64,000 bases of DNA from Actinokineospora iranica (GTDB taxonomy: Bacteria > Actinomycetota > Actinomycetes > Mycobacteriales > Pseudonocardiaceae). A program made the translations under genes and the position numbers. This document shows, piece after piece, positions 1-8,911 of this stretch. How positions within the stretch are numbered: the first letter of the stretch is position 1; each line of letters opens with the position of its first letter. The stretch lies in assembly GCF_900101685.1 (NCBI RefSeq), contig NZ_FMZZ01000001.1, positions 310,001 to 374,000 of the forward strand, written 5' to 3'. The notes below the pieces were generated by a model. It saw only the letters and a program-made list of their open reading frames with translations, was not told the DNA's origin and ran no database searches.

Positions 1-10
1 GAGGCCAGCA

Positions 11-1120
11 GTGACAGACATCCTCAAGGCCCTGTCCGACGCCGGAGTATCGATCTGGCTGGACGACCTGTCCCGTGAGCGCCTGACCTCGGGCAACCTC
101 GCGGAGCTGATCCGCGACAAGCACGTGGTCGGCGTGACCACCAACCCGACGATCTTCGCGGCGGCGCTGTCCGACGGCGAGGCCTACGACGCGCAGGTGC
201 GCGACCTGGTCGCGCGCGACGCGACGCTGGACGCGGCCGTCCGCGAGCTGACCACCACGGACGTGCGCAACGCGTGCGACCTGTTCCGCAGCACCTTCGC
301 GGCCACCGACAAGATCGACGGCCGGGTGTCCATCGAGGTCGACCCTCGGCTCGCGGCCGACACCGAGGCCACCGCGGCCGAGGCGCTCGACCTGTGGAAG
401 ACCGTCGACCGGCCCAACCTGCTGGTCAAGATCCCGGCCACGCTGGAAGGCCTGCCCGCGATCACCCGCACGCTCGCCGAGGGCGTCAGCGTCAACGTCA
501 CGCTGATCTTCTCCGTCGAGCGCTACCGCGCGGTGATGGACGCCTACCTGGCGGGTCTGGAGCAAGCCAAGGCCAACGGGCACGACCTCGCGTCGGTCGC
601 GTCGGTCGCGTCGTTCTTCGTGTCCCGGGTGGACAGCGAGGTCGACAAGCGCCTCGACGCCATCGGCACCGACGAGGCCAAGGCGCTGCGCGGCAAGGCC
701 GCTGTGGCCAACGCGCGGCTGGCGTACGCCGCCTACCAGGAGGTGTTCGGCAGCGAGCGCTGGGCGGCGCTGGCCGCCGACGGCGCGCGCCCGCAGCGTC
801 CGCTGTGGGCCTCCACGGGGGTGAAGAACCCCGACTACTCGGACACCCTGTACGTGGACGAACTGGTCGTGGCCGACACAGTCAACACAATGCCGGAGAA
901 GACCCTGCACGCCGTCGCCGATCACGGCAAGATCATCGGTGACACGGTGACGGGCACGGCGGGCGAGGCCAAGGCGGTCTACGACAAGCTCTCCTCGGCC
1001 GGAATCGATGTCGACGACGTGTACGCCACGCTCGAGACCGAGGGCGTGGAGAAGTTCGAGAAGTCGTGGACCGAACTGCTCGACACGGTCCGCGGGCAAC
1101 TCGACAAAGCCAAGAGCTGA
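11..1120 (+). CDS. tal: Transaldolase
   Basis: Transaldolase of the non-oxidative pentose phosphate pathway, a cytosolic enzyme that moves a dihydroxyacetone unit between sugar phosphates through a Schiff-base lysine. The 369-residue product has the length of actinobacterial Tal. The catalytic lysine sits in LLVKIPAT (about K140), and the motifs TTNPTIF near residue 45 and MPEKTLHA near 296 are family typical. The GTG start at 11 follows GAGG. It is the first complete gene of a co-directional run tal-pgi-zwf-opcA-pgl; the gene before it, usually transketolase in this order, lies outside the window. Identification is secure; I infer cotranscription from the 33-bp gap to pgi. Confidence 0.97.
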   Translation: MTDILKALSDAGVSIWLDDLSRERLTSGNLAELIRDKHVVGVTTNPTIFAAALSDGEAYDAQVRDLVARDATLDAAVRELTTTDVRNACDLFRSTFAATDKIDGRVSIEVDPRLAADTEATAAEALDLWKTVDRPNLLVKIPATLEGLPAITRTLAEGVSVNVTLIFSVERYRAVMDAYLAGLEQAKANGHDLASVASVASFFVSRVDSEVDKRLDAIGTDEAKALRGKAAVANARLAYAAYQEVFGSERWAALAADGARPQRPLWASTGVKNPDYSDTLYVDELVVADTVNTMPEKTLHAVADHGKIIGDTVTGTAGEAKAVYDKLSSAGIDVDDVYATLETEGVEKFEKSWTELLDTVRGQLDKAKS

Positions 1121-1153
1121 GTTCGGGAACCTAGGAGAGGGCTGACGCCGCAC

Positions 1154-2782
1154 ATGGCAGAGCACCCCGGAGATGTCGCAGTAACCATTGTCGATCAGCG
1201 GCTCACCGAGGAGGCCGCTCCGCTTGTCCGGCAACTGGTCTCCGACCAGGTGGCGTCGAAACTCACCGGGCAGGACCCGACGCTCTGGGGGCCGGAGGCG
1301 GAATCCGAGTCCGCCATCCGGCTGTCCTGGACGACGCTGCCCGAGACCTCCCGCCCACTGCTCGCCGAGATCGACGCCCTCCGCGCGGAACTGCGCGCGG
1401 AGGGCGTCGACCGGGTGGTGCTGGCGGGCATGGGCGGCTCGTCGCTGGCCCCCGAGGTCATCACCAACACCGCAGGGACGCCGTTGGTCGTGCTGGACAC
1501 GACCGACCCCGGCCAAGTCGCCGACGCGCTCGCGGGCGACCTGACGCGCACCGTGCTCGTCGTGTCATCCAAGTCGGGGTCCACTGTGGAGACCGACAGC
1601 CACCGGCGGCTGTTCGCTGCCGCCTTCGCCGATGAGGGCATCGACGCCGCCTCCCGGATCGTCGTGGTCACCGATCCCGGCTCGCCGTTGGAGAAGACCG
1701 CGACCGAGGCCGGTTACCGGCGGATCTTCCAGGCCGACCCGAACGTGGGCGGCCGCTACTCCGCGCTGACCGCGTTCGGCCTCGTGCCCGCCGGGCTCGC
1801 GGGCGCCGACGTCGGCGCGCTGCTGGACGAGGCGGCCGCCGCGGCGACCGTGCTCGCGGCGGACACCGAGGACAACCCGGCGCTGGTGCTGGCCGCCGCG
1901 CTGAGCGCGGCGCACGCGCGCGGCGCGGAGAAGGTCGTCCTCGCCGACACCGACTCGGGGATCAAGGGCTTCGGCGACTGGGCCGAGCAACTGGTGGCCG
2001 AGTCCACCGGCAAGAACGGCACCGGCCTGCTGCCGGTGGTCGTGGAAAGCCCGACCGCGCCCGGATTCGCCGACGCCGGAGAGGACGCCACCGCCGTCGC
2101 GATCGGCTCCCCCACCGGCGGGGCCACGCTGGGCACGTCCGGCAGCCTGGGCGGGCTGATGCTGCTGTGGGAGTACGCCACGGCGGTCGCGGGCAGGCTG
2201 CTCGGCATCAACCCGTTCGACCAGCCCGACGTCGAGGCCGCGAAGAAGGCGGCGCGCGCGCTGCTGGACTCCCCCGGCGACGGCGCGGCGGCCGAGCCGT
2301 CCTTTGTGGACGGCCCGATCGATGTGCACGCCACCGAGGGGCTGCTGCCGGAGGGAACCGACACGCTCGCGGGGGCGCTGCACGCGCTGTTCGCCGCCGC
2401 GCCGCGGTTCGGCTACCTGTCGGTGCAGGCTTATCTCGACCGGCTCGACGACGCCTCCGCGGTGCTGCTGCGCCCGGAGATCGCCCGCCGCACCGGGTTG
2501 CAGACCACGTTCGGCTGGGGCCCCCGGTTCCTGCACTCCACCGGGCAGTACCACAAGGGCGGCCACCAGAACGGCGTGTTCCTGCAGATCACCGGAGCCG
2601 TCGAGGACGACCTGGCCGTCCCCGACCGCCCGTACACCCTCGGCGTCCTGCAGACCGCGCAGGCGCTCGGCGACGGGCAGGTCCTGGCCGAGCACGGCAG
2701 GCCCGTGCTGCGGCTGCACTTCACCGACCGCGCCGCCGGTTTGGCGCACCTGGTCACGAGTCTCGCGGAGGTGGGTCGGTGA
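1154..2782 (+). CDS. pgi: Glucose-6-phosphate isomerase
   Basis: Interconverts glucose 6-phosphate and fructose 6-phosphate, linking glycolysis to the oxidative pentose phosphate branch encoded next. The 542-residue protein shows the first SIS-fold phosphosugar site (SSKSGSTVET, about residues 138-147), a GGRYSALTAFGL segment near 197 and a C-terminal HSTGQYHKGG region. It belongs to the divergent actinobacterial Pgi type often found between tal and zwf. ATG start at 1154 after GGAGAGGG-like purines. Its stop overlaps the zwf start (GTGA), so the two are probably translationally coupled. Confidence 0.95.
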   Translation: MAEHPGDVAVTIVDQRLTEEAAPLVRQLVSDQVASKLTGQDPTLWGPEAESESAIRLSWTTLPETSRPLLAEIDALRAELRAEGVDRVVLAGMGGSSLAPEVITNTAGTPLVVLDTTDPGQVADALAGDLTRTVLVVSSKSGSTVETDSHRRLFAAAFADEGIDAASRIVVVTDPGSPLEKTATEAGYRRIFQADPNVGGRYSALTAFGLVPAGLAGADVGALLDEAAAAATVLAADTEDNPALVLAAALSAAHARGAEKVVLADTDSGIKGFGDWAEQLVAESTGKNGTGLLPVVVESPTAPGFADAGEDATAVAIGSPTGGATLGTSGSLGGLMLLWEYATAVAGRLLGINPFDQPDVEAAKKAARALLDSPGDGAAAEPSFVDGPIDVHATEGLLPEGTDTLAGALHALFAAAPRFGYLSVQAYLDRLDDASAVLLRPEIARRTGLQTTFGWGPRFLHSTGQYHKGGHQNGVFLQITGAVEDDLAVPDRPYTLGVLQTAQALGDGQVLAEHGRPVLRLHFTDRAAGLAHLVTSLAEVGR

Positions 2783-4311
2783 CCCGCACCTGGATCAACC
2801 CGTTGCGCGACGAGCGCGACAAGCGCCTGCCGCGCATCGCGGGGCCGTGCGGCCTGGTGATCTTCGGGGTCACCGGCGACCTGTCCCGCAAGAAGCTCAT
2901 GCCCGCGATCTACGACCTGGCCAACCGCGGCCTGCTGCCGCCGGGCTTCTCCCTGGTCGGGTTCGCCCGCCGCGACTGGGCCGACCAGGACTTCGGCCAG
3001 GTCGTGTACGAGGCGGTGAAGCAGCACGCCCGCACGCCGTTCCGGGAGGCGGTGTGGGACCGGCTCGCCGAGGGGTTCCGGTTCGTCTCCGGCACCTTCG
3101 ACGACGACGCCGCGTTCGACCACCTCGCCGAGACCGTCGCCGAGCTCGACAAGCTGCGCGGCACCAGCGGCAACCACGCGTTCTACCTGTCCATCCCGCC
3201 CGGCGCGTTCCCGGTGGTGACCAAGCAGCTGGCCCGCTCCGGCCTGGCCAAGGCGACCGGGCCGGACGAGTGGCGCCGGGTGGTCATCGAGAAGCCGTTC
3301 GGGCACGACCTGGCCAGCGCCCGGCAGCTCAACAAGATCGTCAACGACGTCTTCCCCGAGGACGCGGTGTTCCGCATCGACCACTACCTCGGCAAGGAGA
3401 CGGTGCAGAACCTGCTGGCGCTGCGCTTCGCCAACCAGCTGTTCGAGCCGATCTGGAACGCCAACTACGTCGACCACGTGCAGATCACCATGGCCGAGGA
3501 CATCGGCCTCGGCGGCCGCGCGGGGTACTACGACGGCATCGGCGCCGCGCGCGACGTCATCCAGAACCACCTGCTGCAACTGCTCGCGCTGACCGCGATG
3601 GAAGAGCCCGTCTCGTTCCAGCCCCGGGCGCTGCGCACCGAGAAGATCAAGGTGCTGGAGGCGACCAAGCCGGTCGGGCCGTTCGCCGAGACCTCGGCGC
3701 GCGGGCAGTACACCGGCGGCTGGCAGGGCGGGCAGAAGGTGCTCGGCCTGCTGGAGGAAGAGGGCTTCGCGAAGACCTCCACCACCGAGACCTTCGCCGC
3801 GATCACCCTGGAGGTGAACACCCGGCGCTGGGCAGGCGTGCCGTTCTACCTGCGCACCGGCAAGCGCCTGGGGCGGCGGGTCACCGAGATCGCGGTCGTG
3901 TTCAAGCGCGCGCCGCACCTGCCGTTCGACGACACCGCCACCGAGGAACTGGGGCAGAACGCCCTGGTGGTGCGGGTGCAGCCGGACGAGGGCGTGACCA
4001 TGCGGTTCGGGTCCAAGGTGCCGGGCAACTCGATGGAGGTGCGCGACGTGTCCATGGACTTCAGCTACGGCCACGCGTTCACCGAGTCGTCCCCGGAGGC
4101 CTACGAGCGGCTGCTGCTCGACGTGCTGCTCGGCGAGCCGTCGCTGTTCCCGGTCAACCAGGAGGTCGAGCTGTCCTGGGAGATCCTGGAACCGGTCCTC
4201 AAGTACTGGAAGTCGGCGGGCAAGCCGGAAAGCTACCCGGCGGGCACCTGGGGCCCGGAGTCCGCGGACGCGATGATGTCCCGCACCGGCCGTCATTGGA
4301 GGCGACCGTGA
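2779..4311 (+). CDS. zwf: Glucose-6-phosphate 1-dehydrogenase
   Basis: Oxidises glucose 6-phosphate to 6-phosphogluconolactone with reduction of NADP. The reading frame is open far upstream, but the protein homology begins at the GTG at 2779, which overlaps the pgi stop; this gives 510 residues, normal for the family. The nucleotide-binding motif GVTGDLSRKK is at residues 30-39 and the substrate/catalytic motif RIDHYLGKE at about 199-207. The gene is followed by its assembly factor opcA. The stop codon overlaps a second GTG preceded by the same ribosome-binding sequence that precedes opcA (see the repeat entry). Confidence 0.97.
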   Translation: MTRTWINPLRDERDKRLPRIAGPCGLVIFGVTGDLSRKKLMPAIYDLANRGLLPPGFSLVGFARRDWADQDFGQVVYEAVKQHARTPFREAVWDRLAEGFRFVSGTFDDDAAFDHLAETVAELDKLRGTSGNHAFYLSIPPGAFPVVTKQLARSGLAKATGPDEWRRVVIEKPFGHDLASARQLNKIVNDVFPEDAVFRIDHYLGKETVQNLLALRFANQLFEPIWNANYVDHVQITMAEDIGLGGRAGYYDGIGAARDVIQNHLLQLLALTAMEEPVSFQPRALRTEKIKVLEATKPVGPFAETSARGQYTGGWQGGQKVLGLLEEEGFAKTSTTETFAAITLEVNTRRWAGVPFYLRTGKRLGRRVTEIAVVFKRAPHLPFDDTATEELGQNALVVRVQPDEGVTMRFGSKVPGNSMEVRDVSMDFSYGHAFTESSPEAYERLLLDVLLGEPSLFPVNQEVELSWEILEPVLKYWKSAGKPESYPAGTWGPESADAMMSRTGRHWRRP

Positions 4312-4386
4312 TCCACAATTGCTCCCTGATCGGGGGCGCCGACCGGGTGCGGGTGTCCCGCGCGGACACAGGAGGCGACCGTGATC
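4298..4386 (+). repeat. Direct repeat of a ribosome-binding site plus start codon
   Basis: The 16-base string GGAGGCGACCGTGATC occurs at 4298-4313, over the zwf stop, and again at 4371-4386, where it supplies the Shine-Dalgarno site and GTG start of opcA. The copies are 73 bp apart. The first copy opens a short frame at 4308 that ends four codons into opcA. Seen directly; a duplication origin is inference. Confidence 0.85.
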
Positions 4387-4391
4387 ATTGA
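4308..4391 (+). CDS. Possible 27-residue coupling peptide between zwf and opcA
   Basis: A GTG codon overlapping the zwf stop (GTGA) and preceded by GGAGG opens a 27-codon frame beginning VIHNCSLIGG and ending at TGA 4389-4391, which overlaps the opcA start region. It has no recognisable homology. It may be a translated leader that couples zwf and opcA translation, or only a by-product of the local duplication. The ribosome-binding site is as good as that of opcA, so initiation there is plausible, but no product is demonstrated. Confidence 0.3.
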   Translation: MIHNCSLIGGADRVRVSRADTGGDRDH

Positions 4392-5541
4392 CCTGCCGTC
4401 CACCACGACATCACACGTCAATTCCAAACTTGTCCAGATCCGCGAGCAGGGCGGCGCGACCGCGCTCGGGCGGGTGCTGACCCTGGTGATCGTCACCGAC
4501 GACGGGGCGCGCACCGAGGACGCGATCGACGCCGCCAACGACGCCAGCCGGGAGCACCCGTGCCGGGTGATCGTGGTGGCCAGGGGCGCGCGCAAGGCCG
4601 CGGCCCGGCTCGACGCCCAGATCCGCGTCGGCGGCGACGCGGGCGCCAGCGAGGTCGTCGTGCTGCGGCTCTACGGCGCGCTGGCCGACGAGGGCGCGAC
4701 GTGCGTGATCCCGCTGCTGCTGCCCGACGCGCCCGTGGTCGCGTGGTGGCCGTTCGAGGCGCCCCCGCGGCCCGCGGACGACCCCATCGGGCGGCTCGCG
4801 CAGCGGCGGATCACCGACTCGGCGGCCGAGCGCAACCCGATCCGGGCGCTGGAGGTGCGCCAGAAGCACTACGCCGCTGGCGACACCGATCTCGCGTGGA
4901 CCCGGCTGACGCTGTGGCGGGCTGTGCTGGCGGCGTCGCTGGACCTGCCCCCGTACGAGAAGGTGACCGGGGCATCGGTGACCGGCGAGGCCGACTCGCC
5001 GTCGACCGACCTGCTGGCGGGATGGCTGGCGGCGCGGCTGCGGATTCCGGTGAAGCGGGTGAAGGCGACCAACGGCGAGGGCATCGTCTCCGTCGCGCTG
5101 GAACGCCGGTCGGGCTCGATCGAGTTGGAGCGGCCGGACGGGAAGGTCGGCACGCTGACCCAGCCTGGGCAGCCTGCTCGGCGCGTCGCTCTCCAGCGGC
5201 GGGAGATTCGGGACTGTCTGGCCGAGGAGTTGCGGCGGCTTGATCCGGACGAGCCCTACGAGGCGACGCTGAAGGGGCTGTCGAAGATCGTGCGCGGGCG
5301 GGCGTCGTCCGGGCGGGCAGGCGCCGGAAAGGCGGCTTTGCCCACCGGGGAACCCAAGCCGTCGGCGGCTCAGGCGAAGGCAGTGGCGGCGGGCAATGGC
5401 GCCGATCCGGCTACTCGGGCCAAGTCAGCGGCGAAGTCGGGCGCGGCCAAGTCCCCCGCGAAGACCGTGGCCGCGCGGACCGGCGCGAAAACGGCCACCG
5501 GGAAGGCCACGGCGTCCAAGTCCGGCAAGGGCGGGTCATGA
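4381..5541 (+). CDS. opcA: Glucose-6-phosphate dehydrogenase assembly protein OpcA
   Basis: OpcA is needed for activity of the actinobacterial and cyanobacterial glucose-6-phosphate dehydrogenase, encoded just upstream. The first 310 residues are typical, including the conserved PVVAWWPFEAP segment near 118 and the DLAWTRLTLWRAVLAA segment near 165. The product has 386 residues, longer than usual, because of a tail of about 75 residues made almost only of Ala, Lys, Gly, Ser and Thr (repeats such as KSAAKSGAAKSPAKT), like a histone-H1-type low-complexity tail. GTG start chosen from the strong GGAGG and the conserved N-terminus. The stop overlaps the pgl start (ATGA). Confidence 0.93.
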   Translation: MIIDLPSTTTSHVNSKLVQIREQGGATALGRVLTLVIVTDDGARTEDAIDAANDASREHPCRVIVVARGARKAAARLDAQIRVGGDAGASEVVVLRLYGALADEGATCVIPLLLPDAPVVAWWPFEAPPRPADDPIGRLAQRRITDSAAERNPIRALEVRQKHYAAGDTDLAWTRLTLWRAVLAASLDLPPYEKVTGASVTGEADSPSTDLLAGWLAARLRIPVKRVKATNGEGIVSVALERRSGSIELERPDGKVGTLTQPGQPARRVALQRREIRDCLAEELRRLDPDEPYEATLKGLSKIVRGRASSGRAGAGKAALPTGEPKPSAAQAKAVAAGNGADPATRAKSAAKSGAAKSPAKTVAARTGAKTATGKATASKSGKGGS

Positions 5542-6272
5542 GCTCGCCTGAGGTGGTGGTGTACCGGGACGCGGGTCTGCTCGCGGCCGCCACCGCGGCG
5601 CGTCTGGTGACCCGACTGGTGGACGTGCAGGCGGCACGGGGGTCGGCGTCGCTGGTGCTTACCGGTGGGCGGACTGGGATCGCCGTGTTGGAGCAGGTGC
5701 GGGTGAGTCCTGCCCGGGACGCCGTGGACTGGTCGCGGGTGGATCTGTTCTGGGGGGACGAGCGGTTCCTTCCCGCTGGGGCCCCGGAGCGGAACGAGAC
5801 CCAGGCTCGGGCCGCGTTGCTCGACCATGTGCCGGTTGATCCTGCCCGGGTCTTTCCGATGGCGGCTTCGGATGGCGTTCACGGTGATGATCCGGACGCT
5901 GCCGCCGCTGCTTATGCGTCGGTGCTCGCGGGCTGCGCTTCTGGGGCCGCTGTGCCGACGTTTGATGTGTGTCTGCTGGGGGTTGGGGAGGAAGGGCACA
6001 CGCTGTCGGTTTTCCCTGACTCGCCTGCTGTTCATGAGACTGAGCGGGCGGTGGTGGGGGTTCGGGACTGCCCCAAGCCGCCGCCTACTCGGGTGAGTTT
6101 GACGCTGGGCGCTGCTCGTCATTCTGACGAGATTTGGCTGATGACTACGGGGGCGAGCAAGGCTTCCGCTGTGGCTCAGGCGTTGGCTGGGGCTGACGAG
6201 GTCGCGCTTCCGGCTGCTGGTGCTCGGGGGCGGTCGCGGACTCTGTGGCTACTGGATTCGGCTGCTGCTTGA
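5538..6272 (+). CDS. pgl: 6-phosphogluconolactonase
   Basis: Hydrolyses 6-phosphogluconolactone, the product of Zwf, and completes the oxidative pentose phosphate segment of this operon. 244 residues, DevB type; LTGGRTGIAVLEQ near 41, VDLFWGDERFLP near 66 and LLGVGEEGHTLSVFP near 145 are the conserved phosphosugar-isomerase-like motifs. ATG overlaps the opcA stop. Codons in the second half end in T more often than in the preceding genes (for example GCT, CGT, TTT), a compositional shift that continues to about 7.6 kb. Last gene of the operon; a strong bidirectional hairpin follows 290 bp later. Confidence 0.93.
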   Translation: MSSPEVVVYRDAGLLAAATAARLVTRLVDVQAARGSASLVLTGGRTGIAVLEQVRVSPARDAVDWSRVDLFWGDERFLPAGAPERNETQARAALLDHVPVDPARVFPMAASDGVHGDDPDAAAAAYASVLAGCASGAAVPTFDVCLLGVGEEGHTLSVFPDSPAVHETERAVVGVRDCPKPPPTRVSLTLGAARHSDEIWLMTTGASKASAVAQALAGADEVALPAAGARGRSRTLWLLDSAAA

Positions 6273-6299
6273 GGGGTGCGGCTGGGGTTGTGTTGGTTT

Positions 6300-6447
6300 G
6301 CTCGATGGGCTGGAGTGGTTTCTTCGGGGCCCCCACGAAGGAAGATCCCGTCGCGGGAAAGACAGGTGGGGAGCCTTCGGCCCCACGACCACGGCAAGTT
6401 TAGGGATCTTCCTTCACCCCCAAAGAAACCACTCCACCCCATCGAGC
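6300..6447. repeat. Long imperfect inverted-repeat element in the pgl 3' flank
   Basis: Two arms face each other: 6300-6349 begins GCTCGATGGGCTGGAGTGG, and 6403-6447 is its reverse complement with few mismatches and one small gap. Between them lie smaller hairpins, TCCCG-TCG-CGGGA near 6346-6358 and GTGGGG/CCCCAC at 6367-6386. There is no reading frame for a transposase, so this is either a non-autonomous (MITE- or REP-like) element or a complex RNA structure. One arm recurs at 46973-46995, also just after a stop codon. Confidence 0.8.
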
Positions 6448-6560
6448 ACTGGGCGGGCGCTGGTTCTGCCTGGCAGATGCTCGGGTTTGCTTCTTGGCCC
6501 ATCTGGCACCTGGCAGCCTTGCGTGCGGCCTGGTAGGTCCTCGGTGTGCTGCACCGCTAT

Positions 6561-6593
6561 CAAGAGAGGGGCTGGCAGCCAGCCCCTCTCTTG
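6561..6593. terminator. Bidirectional terminator between pgl and the glycerophosphodiesterase gene
   Basis: A perfect 15-bp stem, CAAGAGAGGGGCTGG and its complement, with a CAG loop lies in the convergent space, 9 bp from the stop codon of the minus-strand gene. Confidence 0.85.
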
Positions 6594-6602
6594 GTAGGCG
6601 GG

Positions 6603-8645
6603 TCAGCGTAGGCCGTGGAGTTTGGCTACGCGGACTAGGAGGTCTGGGTTGTCGGTGATGATGCCGTCGACGCCTAGGGTGATGACTCGGTTCATCGTTG
6701 GTTCGTCGTTTACGGTGTAGGGGATGACCTTGAGGTGTTTGCGGTGTAGGCCTTGGACGTCGGGGGCGTGGAAGTAGGCCGGGTTTTGGCGTAGGTACCA
6801 GTCTTCATTGTCTACTGTGGACTGGTTTGGGTCGTGGACCTGCCAGTTGGCCGAGACTGTGGTTGCGCCGGATTGGCGGACCAGCTTCGCCAGGTCTTGG
6901 CTCTTCCACCAGTCCAGGCCGCCGGTCCAGGGACTCTTGGTGGTCGGGTCGCCGTAGATGGCTTGTAGGGAGCATTCGTCTGCCAGGGTTTTGCATTCTG
7001 CTGGGCCGTACTGCCAGATCAGGGCTACGGTTTCCAGGCTTGGGTTCAGTTTGCGGGCCAAGATAATGGTGCGCCAGTCGAAGGACTGGAGGGTGGTTCG
7101 AGAGGTGAAGCCCGCTCGGGTGATTTCGGTGACGACCTTGCGGGTGAACACCTCGTAGGGGGCTGTGTCGTTGGCGGTTGGGCTGACCTTCGTCTCGATG
7201 TTCAGGCGGATGTCGGGGCGGCCGCTTGCGCGGACAGCGGTGAAGACCTCGGTGAGGGTGGGGATGCGTTCTCCGGGGGCGGCTACCTGTTCGGGGAACT
7301 CCGGGAGGGTTTTGGAGCCGCAGTCGATGGTTTTGAGTTGGGCCAACGTGAGGTCGTGGACTCGCTTGCCCACGTAGGGGAACTCTGGATCAGCGGGGGT
7401 GGCCGGGGCGGTGTCGACGCAGTGGGAGGCGTTGACCGTGCGGTCGTGGAGGACTACGACGTGGCCGTCTTCGGTGATTCCGGTGTCCAACTCCAGAGTG
7501 GACACATCGGGGTTTGCCAGCGCGTAGCGGAAAGCGGCCAGGGTGTTCTCCGGGCGCACTGCGCGGGCGCCTCGGTGGCCCTGGATGTCGAATGGTGACG
7601 CGTATGCCTTGGGGAGGCGGAATCCGCGCTGGGCCAACAGAGTCCGGAGGCGGTCCGGGTAGTCGGTGATGAGGCCGTCGATGCCGTCGTTGATCAGTTT
7701 GGTCATCGTGGGGACGTCGTTGACGGTCCAGGGGACGACCTTGATGCCGTTGCGGTGCGCGTGGCGCACCATTTCGGCGGTCACATAGGGGCGGTAGGCG
7801 GGGTCTTGGACCGAGCCGCCCTGGGGGAAGCCGTGCACCGGGGAGAAGGTGGTCGCGCCGAAGGTTTTGATGGCCGCGATGGGGTCGCCGTGGAAATCGT
7901 CGATGTCCAGGCCGCCCAGCCAGGGAGACGCGCCGTCTTTGCCGGTTTGGAGGAAGTCGTGGTTGGTCAGGGCGACCAAGGGGAGGCGGGGGGCGATCTG
8001 GCGCATCCGCATCAGGGCGCCCCAGTCGAAACTCTGGATGCTCACCCGGTTGCCCATCGCGGCCGCTTCGATCTCGCGGGCGGTGATCTGGACGAACTGC
8101 TCGCGTGGGGCTGTTTCGTGCGGGGCGCCTGCTTCGACCTTGGTCTCGATGTTGAAACGGACGTCGGTCGCGCCGTAGCGGCGAGTCAGGGCGAACACGT
8201 CGCGCAGCAATGGCATTCGGGAGCCGGGGGCCAGTTCCTGATCCGGGCGGTCGGAAAGCCGGACGGAGCCGCAGTCGAGGGTGCGGACCTGGGCGAGAGT
8301 CAGGGTGTGGACGAACTTGCCGACGTAGGGGTACTCGGCGTCGCCGGGGGTCGCGGGGGTGGTGTCGCGGCACTTGCGGGCGTCGACCTTGCGGTCGTGG
8401 GTGACCACGGCCTGGCCGTCCTCGGTGATCTGGACGTCGAGTTCCAGGGTGCTCACGCCGAGCCGCAGGGCGTTGCCGAAGGCGCTGAGGCTGCTCTCCA
8501 CGCGCAAGCCGAGGCCGCCGCGGTGGGCTTGCAGGTCGAACGCGTGCGGGCGGTGGTCGGCCTCAGCCGCCGCGGCGGTCAGGGGCGCGGCGAGCACGCA
8601 GGTGAGCGCCGCCGCGGCCGCCCGGGCTAACAGGGATCGGGTCAT
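6603..8645 (-). CDS. Secreted glycerophosphodiester phosphodiesterase with two GDPD domains
   Basis: Predicted extracellular enzyme hydrolysing glycerophosphodiesters from phospholipids or wall polymers to glycerol 3-phosphate and an alcohol. From the ATG at 8645 it has 680 residues: a signal peptide (MTRSLLARAAAAALTCVLAA), then two consecutive GDPD TIM-barrel domains. Domain 1 starts at QAHRGG (about 41) with TLELDVQITEDG and VTHDR; domain 2 starts at QGHRGARAVRPENT (about 353) with TLELDTGITEDG and VLHDR. Both keep the catalytic HR...E.D.....H pattern, so both may be active. The frame is open further upstream, but that extension is Arg-rich and lies before the signal peptide. The 3' half has more T-ending codons than the 5' half. 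Confidence 0.9.
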   Translation of the reverse strand: MTRSLLARAAAAALTCVLAAPLTAAAAEADHRPHAFDLQAHRGGLGLRVESSLSAFGNALRLGVSTLELDVQITEDGQAVVTHDRKVDARKCRDTTPATPGDAEYPYVGKFVHTLTLAQVRTLDCGSVRLSDRPDQELAPGSRMPLLRDVFALTRRYGATDVRFNIETKVEAGAPHETAPREQFVQITAREIEAAAMGNRVSIQSFDWGALMRMRQIAPRLPLVALTNHDFLQTGKDGASPWLGGLDIDDFHGDPIAAIKTFGATTFSPVHGFPQGGSVQDPAYRPYVTAEMVRHAHRNGIKVVPWTVNDVPTMTKLINDGIDGLITDYPDRLRTLLAQRGFRLPKAYASPFDIQGHRGARAVRPENTLAAFRYALANPDVSTLELDTGITEDGHVVVLHDRTVNASHCVDTAPATPADPEFPYVGKRVHDLTLAQLKTIDCGSKTLPEFPEQVAAPGERIPTLTEVFTAVRASGRPDIRLNIETKVSPTANDTAPYEVFTRKVVTEITRAGFTSRTTLQSFDWRTIILARKLNPSLETVALIWQYGPAECKTLADECSLQAIYGDPTTKSPWTGGLDWWKSQDLAKLVRQSGATTVSANWQVHDPNQSTVDNEDWYLRQNPAYFHAPDVQGLHRKHLKVIPYTVNDEPTMNRVITLGVDGIITDNPDLLVRVAKLHGLR

Positions 8646-8911
8646 AGCGGGATGGTGGCAACCGGAAGGGGACAGGCCATGACGGCTGAGTGAACGGCCA
8701 GGTGAACGGCCGGGCCGAGATCGGCCGGACAACCGGACCGAGAGCCAGGCAAGCGGCCGCACCAGAGCAGGCCAAGCGGCTTGGCGGACGAGTGAACGAC
8801 CAAGCCGCGAAACAGCCGGACACCCCGACCCGCAGCCGGGCTAGCGGCCGCACCGAAGCGGGTCAGGCGGCAGGGGCGAGCGGTCGGCGGAAGGCCGCGA
8901 ACCAGCCCGGG
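8646..8911. other. Intergenic region with degenerate GCGGCC-rich repeats
   Basis: This 266-bp space between two minus-strand genes holds the promoter side of the phosphodiesterase gene and loose repeats built on AACGGCC, AGCGGCCGCACC and CAGGCGGC, for example near 8750-8780 and 8850-8880. I see no supported gene and no clear terminator. Confidence 0.5.
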
